A stretch of 64,000 nt of DNA, from positions 143,236 to 207,235 of the forward strand of contig NZ_JAGTAS010000051.1 of assembly GCF_025685425.1 (NCBI RefSeq). Reading direction: 5' to 3'. Under the pieces are notes generated by a model that searched no databases, was not told where the DNA came from, and was given only the letters and a program-made list of their open reading frames with translations. This document shows, piece after piece, positions 44,765-52,992 of this stretch. The position numbers and the translations under genes are program-made. Position 1 is the stretch's first letter. Each line of letters starts with the position of its first letter. The DNA is from Terriglobus albidus. Lineage in GTDB: Bacteria; Acidobacteriota; Terriglobia; Terriglobales; Acidobacteriaceae.

Positions 44765-45823
44765 GTGAAGGTACTCGGAGTCCTGATCCTTATTTTGTTG
44801 TTGATCGCGGCAGCGGGAGCGTATGTCCTGCTGACGCCCTTCGGCCCGTCCACCGACTTCGTCGATATCCCCGCCGGCACCGGCGTTCGCGGCATTGCGG
44901 GCTCCCTGGAACGCGCCGGAGTAGTTCGCAGCCGTTATGCCTTTGAGGCCTGGCACACCTATCAGCACGGTACGCTGAAAGCCGGCGAATATCGCTTCGA
45001 CCATCCGGCAACCGTCCGCGAGGTCTATGACCGTATGGCCCGCGGTGATGTCTACACGGTCTCCGTTACTATTCCGGAGGGTTACAACCTCTTCGATATC
45101 GCAACTGCGGTGCAGCACGCCGGCCTGGGCACGGCCGATGCGTTCCTGGCTGCCGCCCGAGCGAACACCGCCCTGATCAGCGACCTTTCCCCCGATGCGA
45201 AGTCGCTGGAGGGGTACCTCTTCCCTGAGACCTACAAGTTCTCTCGCCATGCAACACCGGAACAGATGCAGGCTGCGATGGTGAAGCGCTTCCGTCGTGA
45301 AGCCACCGCCCTGGGACTGACCACCGATGTCGCCCGCACCGTCACCATGGCCTCCCTGGTCGAAAAAGAGGTGAATGTCGATACCGAACGTCCCCTGGTC
45401 GCCGGGGTCTTCGTCAACCGGCTGGCGAAAGGGATACCCCTGGCCACCGACCCCACGGTGATCTATGCCGCTCTGCTCGACAACCGGTGGCGGGGCACGA
45501 TCTACCGTTCTGACCTGGATTACGACTCCCCCTACAACACCTACCGGCATACCGGTCTGCCACCGGGACCGATTGCCAGCCCGGGCGTTGCGGCGCTGAA
45601 GGCTGCAATGCATCCAGCCGAGACGGACTACCTTTATTTTGTTTCAGATGCGGCCGGGCACAGCGTCTTCTCCGCCGACCTGAAGGAGCACGCCGAGCAG
45701 GTGCAGGCCTATCGCCGCGCCAGCGGTGAAGCTCCGGGGGCGCCTGCTTCGTCGAAGCATGAAAGCAAGTCGCCAAAACACGCCGCGCCTGGCAACGCTT
45801 CCGGCAGGAAACGACAGAAATAA
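44765..45823 (+). CDS. mltG: Endolytic peptidoglycan transglycosylase MltG
   Basis: 352 residues; GTG start with AAGGAG upstream. One N-terminal membrane anchor, a LysM-like region (TVSVTIPEGYNLFDIATAVQHAGL), then the YceG domain with EGYLFPETYKF and the catalytic Glu200 in ASLVEKEVN, and ATDPTVIYA and YNTYRHTGLPPGPI. It cuts nascent glycan strands at the inner membrane. The Lys-rich C-terminal tail (about 325-352) is an unusual extra. Confidence 0.95.
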   Translation: MKVLGVLILILLLIAAAGAYVLLTPFGPSTDFVDIPAGTGVRGIAGSLERAGVVRSRYAFEAWHTYQHGTLKAGEYRFDHPATVREVYDRMARGDVYTVSVTIPEGYNLFDIATAVQHAGLGTADAFLAAARANTALISDLSPDAKSLEGYLFPETYKFSRHATPEQMQAAMVKRFRREATALGLTTDVARTVTMASLVEKEVNVDTERPLVAGVFVNRLAKGIPLATDPTVIYAALLDNRWRGTIYRSDLDYDSPYNTYRHTGLPPGPIASPGVAALKAAMHPAETDYLYFVSDAAGHSVFSADLKEHAEQVQAYRRASGEAPGAPASSKHESKSPKHAAPGNASGRKRQK

Positions 45824-45937
45824 CGAATCTGCGCACCCTTGACCGTGGATGGAACATCCAAGAGAAGTCTGCGTAAATTCAAGAACATGCGTTCGGGCGC
45901 CAAACTGCGACCCGATATACTTGGCAGGTTGGGCAGG

Positions 45938-46828
45938 ATGACGAGAGTACGGTGGCGAGCTGGAGTATTGCTGGGAGCGGTGTTGTTGACCAGCGGGTGT
46001 TTCCGGCATACCTACCGCGTCCAAAAGGCCCCACCGATCGCCAACGTCAAATCCGCCACGCTGGATGAGCTGATCCACCAGATCCAGGGACGGTTCGACG
46101 CCATTAAGACGATGAACGCGTCGGTGGACATCGTGGCCAGCACCGGTGGCAGCAAGCAGGGCAAGGTAACGGTCTATACGACCTTCAGCGGCTATATCCT
46201 GCTGCGCAAGCCGGAGGATCTGCGGGTGCTTCTGCTGTTGCCCCTGCTTCATACAACCGCTCTTGACATGGTTACGGACGGCAAAACCTTCAAGATGCGA
46301 ATCCCTCCGCAAAATCGCGCCATTACCGGCACCAATCAGGTGGCAACGACGCCGTCTAAAAATCCGCTCGAGAACCTTCGCCCAGCAGTCTTCTATGACT
46401 CATTGCTGATCAAGGGTGTGCAGCCGGGAGAGTTGGTCGCCATCACTTCTGACGAGCGGATGATTCAGCCCGACCCCAAAAAGAAAGAGATGGTCTCGGA
46501 GCCGGACTACGACGTCAGCCTCTTCACCCAGAAGAACGGCGGCGTGGAGCTCGCAACTCACCGCGTGATCCACATCGGGCGCAGCACACTGCTGCCCTAT
46601 GCCCAGGATATCTACGACGGCGAAGGCCGGGTCGTTACCCGCGCTACCTACGAGGGCTATCAGAAGTTTGGGGATATCGATTTCCCGACGCGGATCACGA
46701 TCGAACGCCCGCTCGACGAGCTCAAGATCGCGATGACGCTCACGAAAGTTTCCCCCAATCAGGAGATGGAGAACGATCAGTTCGAGCTGACGATTCCGCA
46801 GGGGACCCAGGTCCGGCAGCTGCCGTAG
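45938..46828 (+). CDS. Outer-membrane lipoprotein, LolA/DUF4292-like
   Basis: About 296 residues from ATG 45938, chosen because it opens a lipoprotein signal (GVLLGAVLLTSGC). The mature protein has the half-barrel pattern of LolA/LolB-type proteins: LDELIHQIQGRFDAIKTMNASVDI, GYILLRKPEDLRVLLLLP, DMVTDGKTFKMRIPPQNR, and strands near YQKFGDIDFPTRITIERP. Lipid or lipoprotein transport is possible but unproven. It lies 114 nt after mltG. The 46829-46987 gap is an R1 inverted repeat. Confidence 0.83.
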   Translation: MTRVRWRAGVLLGAVLLTSGCFRHTYRVQKAPPIANVKSATLDELIHQIQGRFDAIKTMNASVDIVASTGGSKQGKVTVYTTFSGYILLRKPEDLRVLLLLPLLHTTALDMVTDGKTFKMRIPPQNRAITGTNQVATTPSKNPLENLRPAVFYDSLLIKGVQPGELVAITSDERMIQPDPKKKEMVSEPDYDVSLFTQKNGGVELATHRVIHIGRSTLLPYAQDIYDGEGRVVTRATYEGYQKFGDIDFPTRITIERPLDELKIAMTLTKVSPNQEMENDQFELTIPQGTQVRQLP

Positions 46829-46844
46829 GCTAAGGCGGTAGAAC

Positions 46845-46984
46845 AGCAGGTCCTTCGCCTACGGCTCAGGATGACAATTCATATGTTTGGTGGCGACCAT
46901 GACAACCGATAATTCTATCGCTTGTCATCCTGAGTGTAGGCGTAGCCGAAGCGAAGGACCCGCTTCACCTTTGCAGGATCTCCA
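46845..46984. repeat. R1 inverted-repeat element, left flank of GIY-YIG gene
   Basis: Left arm 46845-46877 (AGCAGGTCCTTC...CTCAGGATGACAA) and right arm 46922-46965 (TTGTCATCCTGAG...GCGAAGGACCCGCTT) are reverse complements around a 44-bp spacer. The last 34 bp (46951-46984) recur at 47470-47503 with a single mismatch. The element ends 3 nt before the GIY-YIG stop codon. Confidence 0.85.
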
Positions 46985-46987
46985 TTT

Positions 46988-47341
46988 TTACCCTTCAGAA
47001 CTCTTCTTCACCCCAGGCTCCTGATATTGCGGAACAGGGAGCCGCACGAACAATGTGGGATACAAATCCTCCCAGGTTGGGTTCTTTTGCTCGATCAGGG
47101 TGGCCTTTTTTACTCGTAGCCATCCCTTGATCTGTTTCTCGCGGCGGATCGCCATCCGGATATCGGTGAAGTGCTCAAAATAGACCAACCGGTGGATGCT
47201 ATACCGGTTCGTGAACGCGCTTCCAGAGCCATCACGATGCGCTTCAATACGGCGGACCAATTGATTGGTGACCCCGGTATAAAGCGTTCGAGACCGATTC
47301 GCGAGGATATAGACGTAGTAGTGATGCTCTTCTTTCGGCAT
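46988..47341 (-). CDS. Small GIY-YIG nuclease-domain protein enclosed by R1 repeats
   Basis: 117 residues, little more than one GIY-YIG domain. It has the variant core YVYILAN...TLYTGVTNQLVRRIEAHRDG with Tyr10-Tyr21, then FTNRYSIHRLVYFEHFTDIRMAIRREKQIKGW, where Glu68 is the expected metal ligand. Proteins of this size are common in bacteria and of unclear role. R1 elements lie on both sides (46845-46984 and 47379-47503), so it may be part of a repeat-associated mobile unit. Confidence 0.9.
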   Translation of the reverse strand: MPKEEHHYYVYILANRSRTLYTGVTNQLVRRIEAHRDGSGSAFTNRYSIHRLVYFEHFTDIRMAIRREKQIKGWLRVKKATLIEQKNPTWEDLYPTLFVRLPVPQYQEPGVKKSSEG

Positions 47342-47378
47342 GCAATCTGCGGTCTAAGGCGTGGTGATACACCATAAC

Positions 47379-47503
47379 ATCCTGCAAAGAAAAGCGGGTC
47401 CTTCGCTTCGGCTGCGCCTTCACTCAGGATGACAAACCATAAATTTTCGATTGTCATCCTGAGCCATAGGCGAAGGACCTGCTTCACCTTTGCAGGATCT
47501 CCA
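47379..47503. repeat. R1 inverted-repeat element, right flank of GIY-YIG gene
   Basis: Left arm 47379-47435 (ATCCTGCAAAG...GGGTCCTTCGC...CAGGATGACAA) pairs with right arm 47451-47498 (TTGTCATCCTGAG...GCGAAGGACCTGC...CTTTGCAGGAT). The spacer is 15 bp. It ends 5 nt before the stop codon of the Gfo/Idh/MocA gene. Confidence 0.85.
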
Positions 47504-47508
47504 AACCC

Positions 47509-48483
47509 TTACAAAAGTCCGGCACGCATAGCGTGCTGGGCGATCATCTGGTTGATCTCCAGGGCAAGCTCCAGTGCAGCGCGTCCCTGTTGCCCGGTCA
47601 CGCGCGGCTGCTGCCGTGTCTGCACCGATATCAGGAACGATTCGATCTCCAGCTTCAGCGGCTCGCCGTTCTCGACCGGCAGCTTGCGCAGTGAAAGCCC
47701 CGCGGAAGGGTGCTGCAACCCCGAACCCTGGCTAAACGCGGCGATGGCGGCCGCCGGGTCCGCGACATCGATCACCAGCAGGTCCTGCCGGGCGAAGTCG
47801 AGCGAGACATACTGGCGCGGCTGGAAGTAGCGCAGCTTGCGCACGCGCTCCGTCGAGACGCGGCTGGCGGTAAAGTTCGCGACACAGCCGGTGGCAAACT
47901 CCAGTCGGACATTGGCGATATCGACCTTCGGCGACAGCACCGGCAGGCCCACGGCACGCACCTCTGTCACCGGCGCATTCACCATCGTTAGAACGATGTC
48001 GAGATCGTGGATCATCAGGTCCAGCACCACGTCCACGTCCAGCGACCGCGGAGTAAAGACGCTGAGGCGATGCGACTCGAAGAACATCGGCTTGGTGAGG
48101 ATCGGCATCGTCGCCGTCACTGCTGGGTTGAACCGCTCCAGATGGCCGATCTGCACGATGCGCCCATGCTGCTCGGCGAGCTCCAGTACCTGGTCCGCCT
48201 CCGCCAGCGATGCGGCAAAGGGCTTTTCAATCAGACAGTCGATGCCGGCGCGCAGAAGCTGCGATGCTACGCGTGCATGCGCCACTGTGGGAACACAGAC
48301 CGAAGCACAATCGATGGGAATGCCGCTGGCCAGCAGCTCGTCCACAGTGGAAAAGACGGGGGTGTCTTCCAGGGTGACGGCCGGGTCAACCACGGCGGCG
48401 AGGTGAACCCCGGGAAGCTCGCGATAGATACGGATGTGATTCTTGCCGAAGACTCCGGCGCCTATGACTGCGACCTGAAGCAC
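47509..48483 (-). CDS. Gfo/Idh/MocA-family NAD(P)-dependent oxidoreductase
   Basis: 324 residues. N-terminal Rossmann motif VAVIGAGVFGKNHIRIY, then the EKP motif (IDCLIEKPFAAS) with the catalytic-region Lys, and the alpha/beta domain with DLMIHDLDIVL and GCVANFTASRVS. It oxidises or reduces a sugar or cyclitol derivative; the substrate is unassigned. The start is 5 nt from the small gene upstream, likely one transcript. Confidence 0.92.
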   Translation of the reverse strand: MLQVAVIGAGVFGKNHIRIYRELPGVHLAAVVDPAVTLEDTPVFSTVDELLASGIPIDCASVCVPTVAHARVASQLLRAGIDCLIEKPFAASLAEADQVLELAEQHGRIVQIGHLERFNPAVTATMPILTKPMFFESHRLSVFTPRSLDVDVVLDLMIHDLDIVLTMVNAPVTEVRAVGLPVLSPKVDIANVRLEFATGCVANFTASRVSTERVRKLRYFQPRQYVSLDFARQDLLVIDVADPAAAIAAFSQGSGLQHPSAGLSLRKLPVENGEPLKLEIESFLISVQTRQQPRVTGQQGRAALELALEINQMIAQHAMRAGLL

Positions 48484-48488
48484 GTACC

Positions 48489-48689
48489 TTAGCCTTCCAC
48501 AGCCTTTTTGCAGCGGGCGTACAGGTCGAGGATCTGGGTGATCTGCTCTTCTGTCTTATGTGGCGCTCCGGAGACTCCGAAGCCGGTAGATCCGGCGGCG
48601 GGCTTGGCAATTTGTATGGTGTTCGCGATGAACTTCATAAGGTCCAGCGCGATGTCTTCGTTACGGCGGGCTCCAAGACTCTGATCCAT
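48489..48689 (-). CDS. Small conserved-looking hypothetical protein (66 aa)
   Basis: 66 residues from ATG 48689. Helix-rich: NEDIALDLMKFIANTIQIAK, a Gly/Ser loop (AAGSTGFGVSGAPHKTEE) and ITQILDLYARCKKAVEG. No motif of known function. Tight spacing to the Gfo/Idh/MocA gene supports reality. Confidence 0.65.
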   Translation of the reverse strand: MDQSLGARRNEDIALDLMKFIANTIQIAKPAAGSTGFGVSGAPHKTEEQITQILDLYARCKKAVEG

Positions 48690-48731
48690 AGAAGTCAAGT
48701 GTAGAACTCAAAAAAGGAAATGCAAACCCGT

Positions 48732-48862
48732 TAGGGCGTGCCATCCAACTCGTGCCCCGGCCCTCCGGGTTGCGGCGCAATTCGCCCATACTTCGTTGTC
48801 GGCCTCGGCTGAACCAATTTGCGCTCGCAATGCTGACGGCAGGAGTTGGATGACACGCCCTG
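48732..48862. mobile_element. MITE-like 131-bp element with 23-bp terminal inverted repeats
   Basis: Left end 48732-48754 (TAGGGCGTGCCATCCAACTC...) and right end 48840-48862 (...GAGTTGGATGACACGCCCTG) match as inverted repeats at about 20 of 23 positions. The inside has no coding sequence. It fills the space between the 66-aa gene and the HipA-like kinase, so it probably supplies or separates their promoters. No transposase is present in the window. Confidence 0.6.
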
Positions 48863-48875
48863 ACCCCTCTCATTT

Positions 48876-49766
48876 ATGCTGGCGGAACACCTACGAGGAG
48901 AGCGGATCGGGTTGGCGGTTCTGGCGGTGCAGGCGATACGGCGGATGCGCGGAGGCGCCCAGAGCCAACTCATGCTTGGAGCAGATGGCCAGCTCTGGGT
49001 GGTCAAGTTCCGCAATAACGCCCAGCACCTTCGCGTCCTGGTCAACGAGTTCCTCGCGACGCGCCTGGCAGCACACGCCGGGCTGAGTGTTCCCGCATGC
49101 GAGGTGATCGAGGTCACGCCGTGGCTGGTGGAGCACTCGCCGCAGATGTGGATCGAACTTGGCAGGAACAGGCAGGAACGCTGTTGCGCCGGCCTGAATT
49201 TCGGCTCGCAGTTCGTCGGCGGCCTTCTGCCCGGCCAGGTTGTGGACTATCTGCCGGAGGAGCAGCTCCGCGAGGTGCGGAACCTCGACGAGTTTGCCGG
49301 TATGCTTGCCATCGACAAATGGACCGGCAACATCAACGGACGCCAGGCGGTCTTTCATCGTAAGCCACGGGAACGCAAGTACCGCGCCACCTTTATCGAC
49401 CAGGGTTTCTGCTTTGGCGCCGGCGACTGGGTCTATCGCGATCCGCCGCTGCGAGGTGTTTATCTGCGTAATACCGTCTACGAAGGCGTGACCGGATGGC
49501 AGAGCTTCGAACCATGGCTGCGTCGCATCGAGAGTATGGACCCTAATGTCGCCTGGAAGATTGCCGAGGAGATTCCGCCAGAGTGGTACGAGGGAGATAC
49601 GGACGCCCTGGAAGAGTTGATCGCCGGCTTGCTGGCGCGGCGGGGACGGGTACGAGAGTTGATCGTGCAGTTTCGGGAATCAGATCGGAAGCCGTTCCCG
49701 AACTGGATCGAAGGTGTGAAGGTTCCGGTGCCGCGCCAATTCTCGGAGACTGGTTATCTGATGTGA
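48876..49766 (+). CDS. HipA-like kinase
   Basis: 296 residues (in-frame TTG at 48912 is an alternative start). It resembles the compact HipA_2-type kinases: RRMRGGAQSQLM near the N-terminus, VVKF with Lys44 for ATP, Glu58 in VNEFLATRLA, a catalytic loop DKWTGN (Asp147, Asn152), and a metal-binding segment FIDQGFCFG (Asp175). HipA proteins phosphorylate protein or tRNA-synthetase targets and cause dormancy in toxin-antitoxin systems, but no HipB-like antitoxin is next to it. Instead a DUF3037 gene follows on the same strand, 143 bp on. Confidence 0.85.
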   Translation: MLAEHLRGERIGLAVLAVQAIRRMRGGAQSQLMLGADGQLWVVKFRNNAQHLRVLVNEFLATRLAAHAGLSVPACEVIEVTPWLVEHSPQMWIELGRNRQERCCAGLNFGSQFVGGLLPGQVVDYLPEEQLREVRNLDEFAGMLAIDKWTGNINGRQAVFHRKPRERKYRATFIDQGFCFGAGDWVYRDPPLRGVYLRNTVYEGVTGWQSFEPWLRRIESMDPNVAWKIAEEIPPEWYEGDTDALEELIAGLLARRGRVRELIVQFRESDRKPFPNWIEGVKVPVPRQFSETGYLM

Positions 49767-49798
49767 GTTTGGTTCAGGAATGATGCGGGATTTCAAAT

Positions 49799-49844
49799 CA
49801 TGCAAGAAACGACTTTCTTCGCGAGAATGATTTGGTCTTGCATG
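49799..49844 (+). promoter_or_regulatory. Inverted repeat ahead of the DUF3037 gene
   Basis: CATGCAAGA (49799-49807) and TCTTGCATG (49836-49844) are perfect 9-bp inverted repeats 28 bp apart, within the 143-bp gap. A purine-rich series follows (GAGGTCTGAAAGGTTCAGAA and similar, about 49860-49903). They could be an operator or an mRNA fold controlling the second gene. Confidence 0.4.
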
Positions 49845-49909
49845 TGCAAAGGGTTCTTAAGAGGTCTGAAAGGTTCAGAAGAGAGCTGAAAAGTCAGAAG
49901 AGGTAAGTG

Positions 49910-50737
49910 ATGGAACGGGTTCCCTGCGAGTTCTTTCTGCTGCGCTATGTACCGGATGCGGTGAAGGACGAGTTCGTGAACATTGGCGTGTTGCTGCGTG
50001 AGGCTGCCCGGCCCGAGGAGGCCGTAGTGCGGTTCACGCGCGACTGGAGCCGCGTGCGCTGCGTCGATCCGGATGCCGATACTGCGATGCTGGAGGCGAT
50101 GGAGGGTGAGATTGCGCTTCGCCTGCGCAGCAGCGCCACTGATCCCAAGCCGGTGATGACCGTGCTGGAGGATACCTTCTCGAACAGCATTCGCATCACG
50201 GAAGCTCGGGCGACGCTGGCCGAGAGTGTGCCTGCAGAACTGGAGCAGTTGATGCAGCTCTATGTTGAGTCGCGCAAACTGCCGACAGCTCGCCGCCGCA
50301 CCGGCCGGGCGGCGATTGCTGCCGCCATGCGCAGCGAGTTCGAACGCGCGGGAGTCTGGGAGCTGATGCGCAAACGTATTGCCGCCTCCTCGTACACCCG
50401 CCCGGGAGATCCCTTGAAGATCGACTGCGGCTACCGACCGAATGGCATCGTCCGCATGTTTCACGCGGTGTCTCTCGAAGGTGATCTGGAGGCCGCCAAG
50501 GTGCTGGCCTTCTCCTCCACCGCCCTGCGCGAGGGTGTGCACCGCGTGGAAAACGCCGGACTGGAACTTACCGCTGTGGTCGAGCCGCTACGCCAGGTAG
50601 ACGAGACCACCGAGGGCGAGGCCGCGGAGCGCTACCGCTTTGGGGTTGAGACGATGGAGCGGGAGATGATCCGGGTGCTGACGGTGAGTGATTTGCCTCG
50701 TCTGGCCGAGACGGCCAGACGAGAGTTGAATGGTTGA
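49910..50737 (+). CDS. DUF3037-family protein paired with HipA-like kinase
   Basis: 275 residues; the ATG at 49910 has GAGG just upstream. The N-terminal DUF3037 pattern is FFLLRYVPDAVKDEFVNIGVLLREA with FTRDWSRVRCVDPDAD. A C-terminal region (PLKIDCGYRPNGIVRMFHAVSLEG) completes it. The family has no established function; its members tend to accompany HipA-like kinases of this type, as here. The last codons (RELNG-stop) are in a period-8 repeat arm. Confidence 0.85.
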   Translation: MERVPCEFFLLRYVPDAVKDEFVNIGVLLREAARPEEAVVRFTRDWSRVRCVDPDADTAMLEAMEGEIALRLRSSATDPKPVMTVLEDTFSNSIRITEARATLAESVPAELEQLMQLYVESRKLPTARRRTGRAAIAAAMRSEFERAGVWELMRKRIAASSYTRPGDPLKIDCGYRPNGIVRMFHAVSLEGDLEAAKVLAFSSTALREGVHRVENAGLELTAVVEPLRQVDETTEGEAAERYRFGVETMEREMIRVLTVSDLPRLAETARRELNG

Positions 50738-50905
50738 ATTGTTGAATGGTTGAATAGTTTTCCCGTTTGATCGAGACGATGGCGGCCACGCGATGCGTCC
50801 ATGTAACGTTCAAAATTGTTGATTGAGTGCGGTGAGTCTATCCGCTATCCGCTATCCCGGCGTAAAAACACCATTCAACCATTCAACTATTCCACCATTC
50901 AACCC
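50724..50905. repeat. Inverted pair of period-8 arms downstream of the DUF3037 gene
   Basis: Left arm 50724-50757 (GTTGAATG units), right arm about 50869-50905 (ATTCAACC units), about 110 bp apart. The DUF3037 stop codon lies in the left arm. purE starts 57 nt past the right arm. Confidence 0.75.
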
Positions 50906-50961
50906 CCAAGGCGTTCCTGTGGAAGGCTTTGGGACGCCCTCCCGCTGATATCATCAGGCCC

Positions 50962-51459
50962 ATGAGCACCTCGCCGCTGGTTGGAGTGGTGATGGGCAGC
51001 CGGAGTGACTACAAGGTCATGAAGGCTGCCGTTACTGTGTTGCAGGAGTTTGGCGTCCCCTGTGAGGCGCGCGTCGTCTCCGCCCATCGAACACCGGATC
51101 TCCTGATGGAGTACGCCGCGACTGCCGAACAGCGCGGCCTGCGCGTCATCATCGCCGGCGCGGGCGGCGCTGCGCATCTGCCCGGTATGCTGGCGGCCAA
51201 GACGGTCGTTCCCGTGCTTGGAGTTCCCGTGCCTGCAACCATGCTGCAGGGCACCGATTCGCTGCTCTCCATCGTCCAGATGCCCAAGGGAGTTCCCGTC
51301 GGCACGCTCGCCATCGGCGAGGCCGGAGCCATGAATGCCGGCCTGCTGGCTGTCGCCATCCTGGCAACCACCGACGACAGGCTGCGCGAGAAGCTTAAGG
51401 CATGGCGTGCCGCACGCACCGCCGCCGTCCTGGCTGAATCTCTGGAGGACGAGGCGTGA
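50962..51459 (+). CDS. purE: N5-carboxyaminoimidazole ribonucleotide mutase
   Basis: 165 residues. Typical class I Pur[28 protein letters not shown] with the catalytic His, [23 protein letters not shown], and [14 protein letters not shown]. Converts N5-CAIR to CAIR. Starts at ATG 50962; upstream residues do not match the family. Overlaps purK in GTGA. Confidence 0.97.
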   Translation: MSTSPLVGVVMGSRSDYKVMKAAVTVLQEFGVPCEARVVSAHRTPDLLMEYAATAEQRGLRVIIAGAGGAAHLPGMLAAKTVVPVLGVPVPATMLQGTDSLLSIVQMPKGVPVGTLAIGEAGAMNAGLLAVAILATTDDRLREKLKAWRAARTAAVLAESLEDEA

Positions 51460-52610
51460 GCGCAATTCTTCCCGGTAAGACCGTCGGAATCTTCGGCGGT
51501 GGCCAGCTTGGCCGCATGATGGCCATGGCCGCGCGCTCCTTCGGCTACAAGATTCATGTCCTTGATCCCGATCCCGCCTGCCCCGCAGCCTATGTCGTCG
51601 ACAAGGTCATTGAAGCAAGCTGGCGCGATGACTGGGAGGCCGGCAACCTGGCTCGCGGATGTGATGTGGTCACGCTCGAGATTGAACAGATCTCCCCTGA
51701 GAGCATGGCGATGGCCTCGCGTTTCGCTCCGGTGCGCCCCGGTGCGCAGATGCTCGCCATCATCCAGGACAAGGTCGAGCAGAAGACCTGGCTGCAAAAG
51801 ATGGGCTTTCCTGTCGGCCCCTTCCGCGGCGTGCGCAGCCTGGAAGAGTTGTCCAGCGCGGTGATGGAGCTGGGTGGCGACTGCTTCATCAAGGCGGCCC
51901 GCGGCGGTTACGACGGCCGTGGACAGGCCCGCATGTATCCCGAAGAGGTCTCCGACGGATCGATCCGCGATGCCTGGCTGGCAGTCGGCGAGACGGATTG
52001 CGTGGTTGAGAAAGCTGTCGATCTCGAACAGGAGATCTCGGTGATGGTCTCGCGTTCCCCAAGCGGCGAGGTGAAGGTCTTTCCTGCCGCGGGCAATGTG
52101 CATGAGAACCAGATTCTGGTCTGGAGCGTGATCCCCGCCCCGATTCCGCATGAGCTTGACCGCCAGGCTCGTCAGATCGGCGAAGCCCTGGCCGATACCT
52201 TCCAGCTTGAGGGCCTGCTGGCGGTGGAGATGTTCGTCACCAAAGATGGCAAGCTGCTGATCAACGAGCTCGCTCCGCGGCCGCACAACAGCTATCACCA
52301 GAGCGAGCGCGCCTGCGTTACCGGCCAGTTCGAACAGGCGATCCGCGCCGTCTGCGATCTGCCTCTCGGTGATGTCTCGCTGGTGCAGCCCGCAGCGATC
52401 GTCAATCTGCTGGGCGAGGTCTGGCTCGATGAGCAGGGTAATGAGCGTCAGCCGCGCTTCGATGCAGCCTTAGCTGTCCCGGGAGTGCGTCTGCATCTCT
52501 ACGAGAAACTGAAGCCTCGTCGCGGACGCAAGATGGGTCATCTCTCTGCCGTTGGAGCAACTGGAGACGAGGCAATTGCCCGGGTACGCGAAGCAAAATC
52601 GCGGCTGTGA
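51456..52610 (+). CDS. purK: N5-carboxyaminoimidazole ribonucleotide synthase
   Basis: 384 residues, GTG start overlapping the purE stop. ATP-grasp enzyme: [39 protein letters not shown]-like [29 protein letters not shown]. Carboxylates AIR with bicarbonate and ATP to N5-CAIR, which PurE then rearranges. Confidence 0.97.
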   Translation: MSAILPGKTVGIFGGGQLGRMMAMAARSFGYKIHVLDPDPACPAAYVVDKVIEASWRDDWEAGNLARGCDVVTLEIEQISPESMAMASRFAPVRPGAQMLAIIQDKVEQKTWLQKMGFPVGPFRGVRSLEELSSAVMELGGDCFIKAARGGYDGRGQARMYPEEVSDGSIRDAWLAVGETDCVVEKAVDLEQEISVMVSRSPSGEVKVFPAAGNVHENQILVWSVIPAPIPHELDRQARQIGEALADTFQLEGLLAVEMFVTKDGKLLINELAPRPHNSYHQSERACVTGQFEQAIRAVCDLPLGDVSLVQPAAIVNLLGEVWLDEQGNERQPRFDAALAVPGVRLHLYEKLKPRRGRKMGHLSAVGATGDEAIARVREAKSRL

Positions 52611-52640
52611 TCGCTGACGTACCGGTGTACGATCTTCCCT

Positions 52641-52838
52641 ATGAGTAATGATCTTGTTCCCAAAGCACCCCTTCGGAAGACGGGCCTAAGCCCCAAAGAG
52701 CAGAAGCTGCAGGCGATGCTGGAGAAGATGAAAGGCAAAGCTGCGGGCGCTAAGCCCTTAGATGGCGGTGCAGCCGGCAGCTTCAAGGCTAAGGGCAATG
52801 TCGCCAGGAAGACCTCGTTCCAGAGAAAGGCTACGTAG
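52641..52838 (+). CDS. Small basic hypothetical protein (65 aa)
   Basis: 65 residues, strongly basic, with helix-forming segment PKEQKLQAMLEKMKGKA and a Gly/Lys tail. It lacks a signal or membrane segment. Thirty nt after purK and probably cotranscribed. Function is unknown; a nucleic-acid-binding role would be a guess. Confidence 0.55.
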   Translation: MSNDLVPKAPLRKTGLSPKEQKLQAMLEKMKGKAAGAKPLDGGAAGSFKAKGNVARKTSFQRKAT

Positions 52839-52850
52839 AACCAAACCGGT

Positions 52851-52910
52851 TCGCGCGGAGCGCGAATATCCCACATCTCGGCGTAGCCGAGATATGGGGC
52901 ACCCAGTGTG
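52851..52910. repeat. Class IV intergenic repeat
   Basis: GTTCGCGCGGAGCGCGAATA hairpin, then an ATCTCGGCGTAGCCGAGAT hairpin and GGGGCACCCAGTG, as in the copy at 16376-16457. Lies between the small basic gene and the sucB terminator. Confidence 0.75.
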
Positions 52911-52916
52911 GGTTAA

Positions 52917-52949
52917 ATGAAAAAAGGGGCTGACAACATCAGCCCCTTT
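52917..52949 (-). terminator. Rho-independent terminator of the E2 acyltransferase gene
   Basis: Minus-strand reading: AAAGGGGCTGA pairs with TCAGCCCCTTT (plus 52923-52933 and 52939-52949) with a 5-nt loop, followed by more T residues and CATTTAAC. It begins 43 nt beyond the stop codon at 52993. Confidence 0.85.
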
Positions 52950-52992
52950 CCACTGCATTAAGGCGCGAAGCGCATCCCGCCGAGCGCGCAGC

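Noticed and set aside
32633..50905. Possible CRISPR arrays from the GGTTGAAT/ATTCAACN and GTTGCTA tracts
   Set aside because: Units are only 7 or 8 bp, tandem without spacers, and arranged as inverted pairs; no Cas genes are present.
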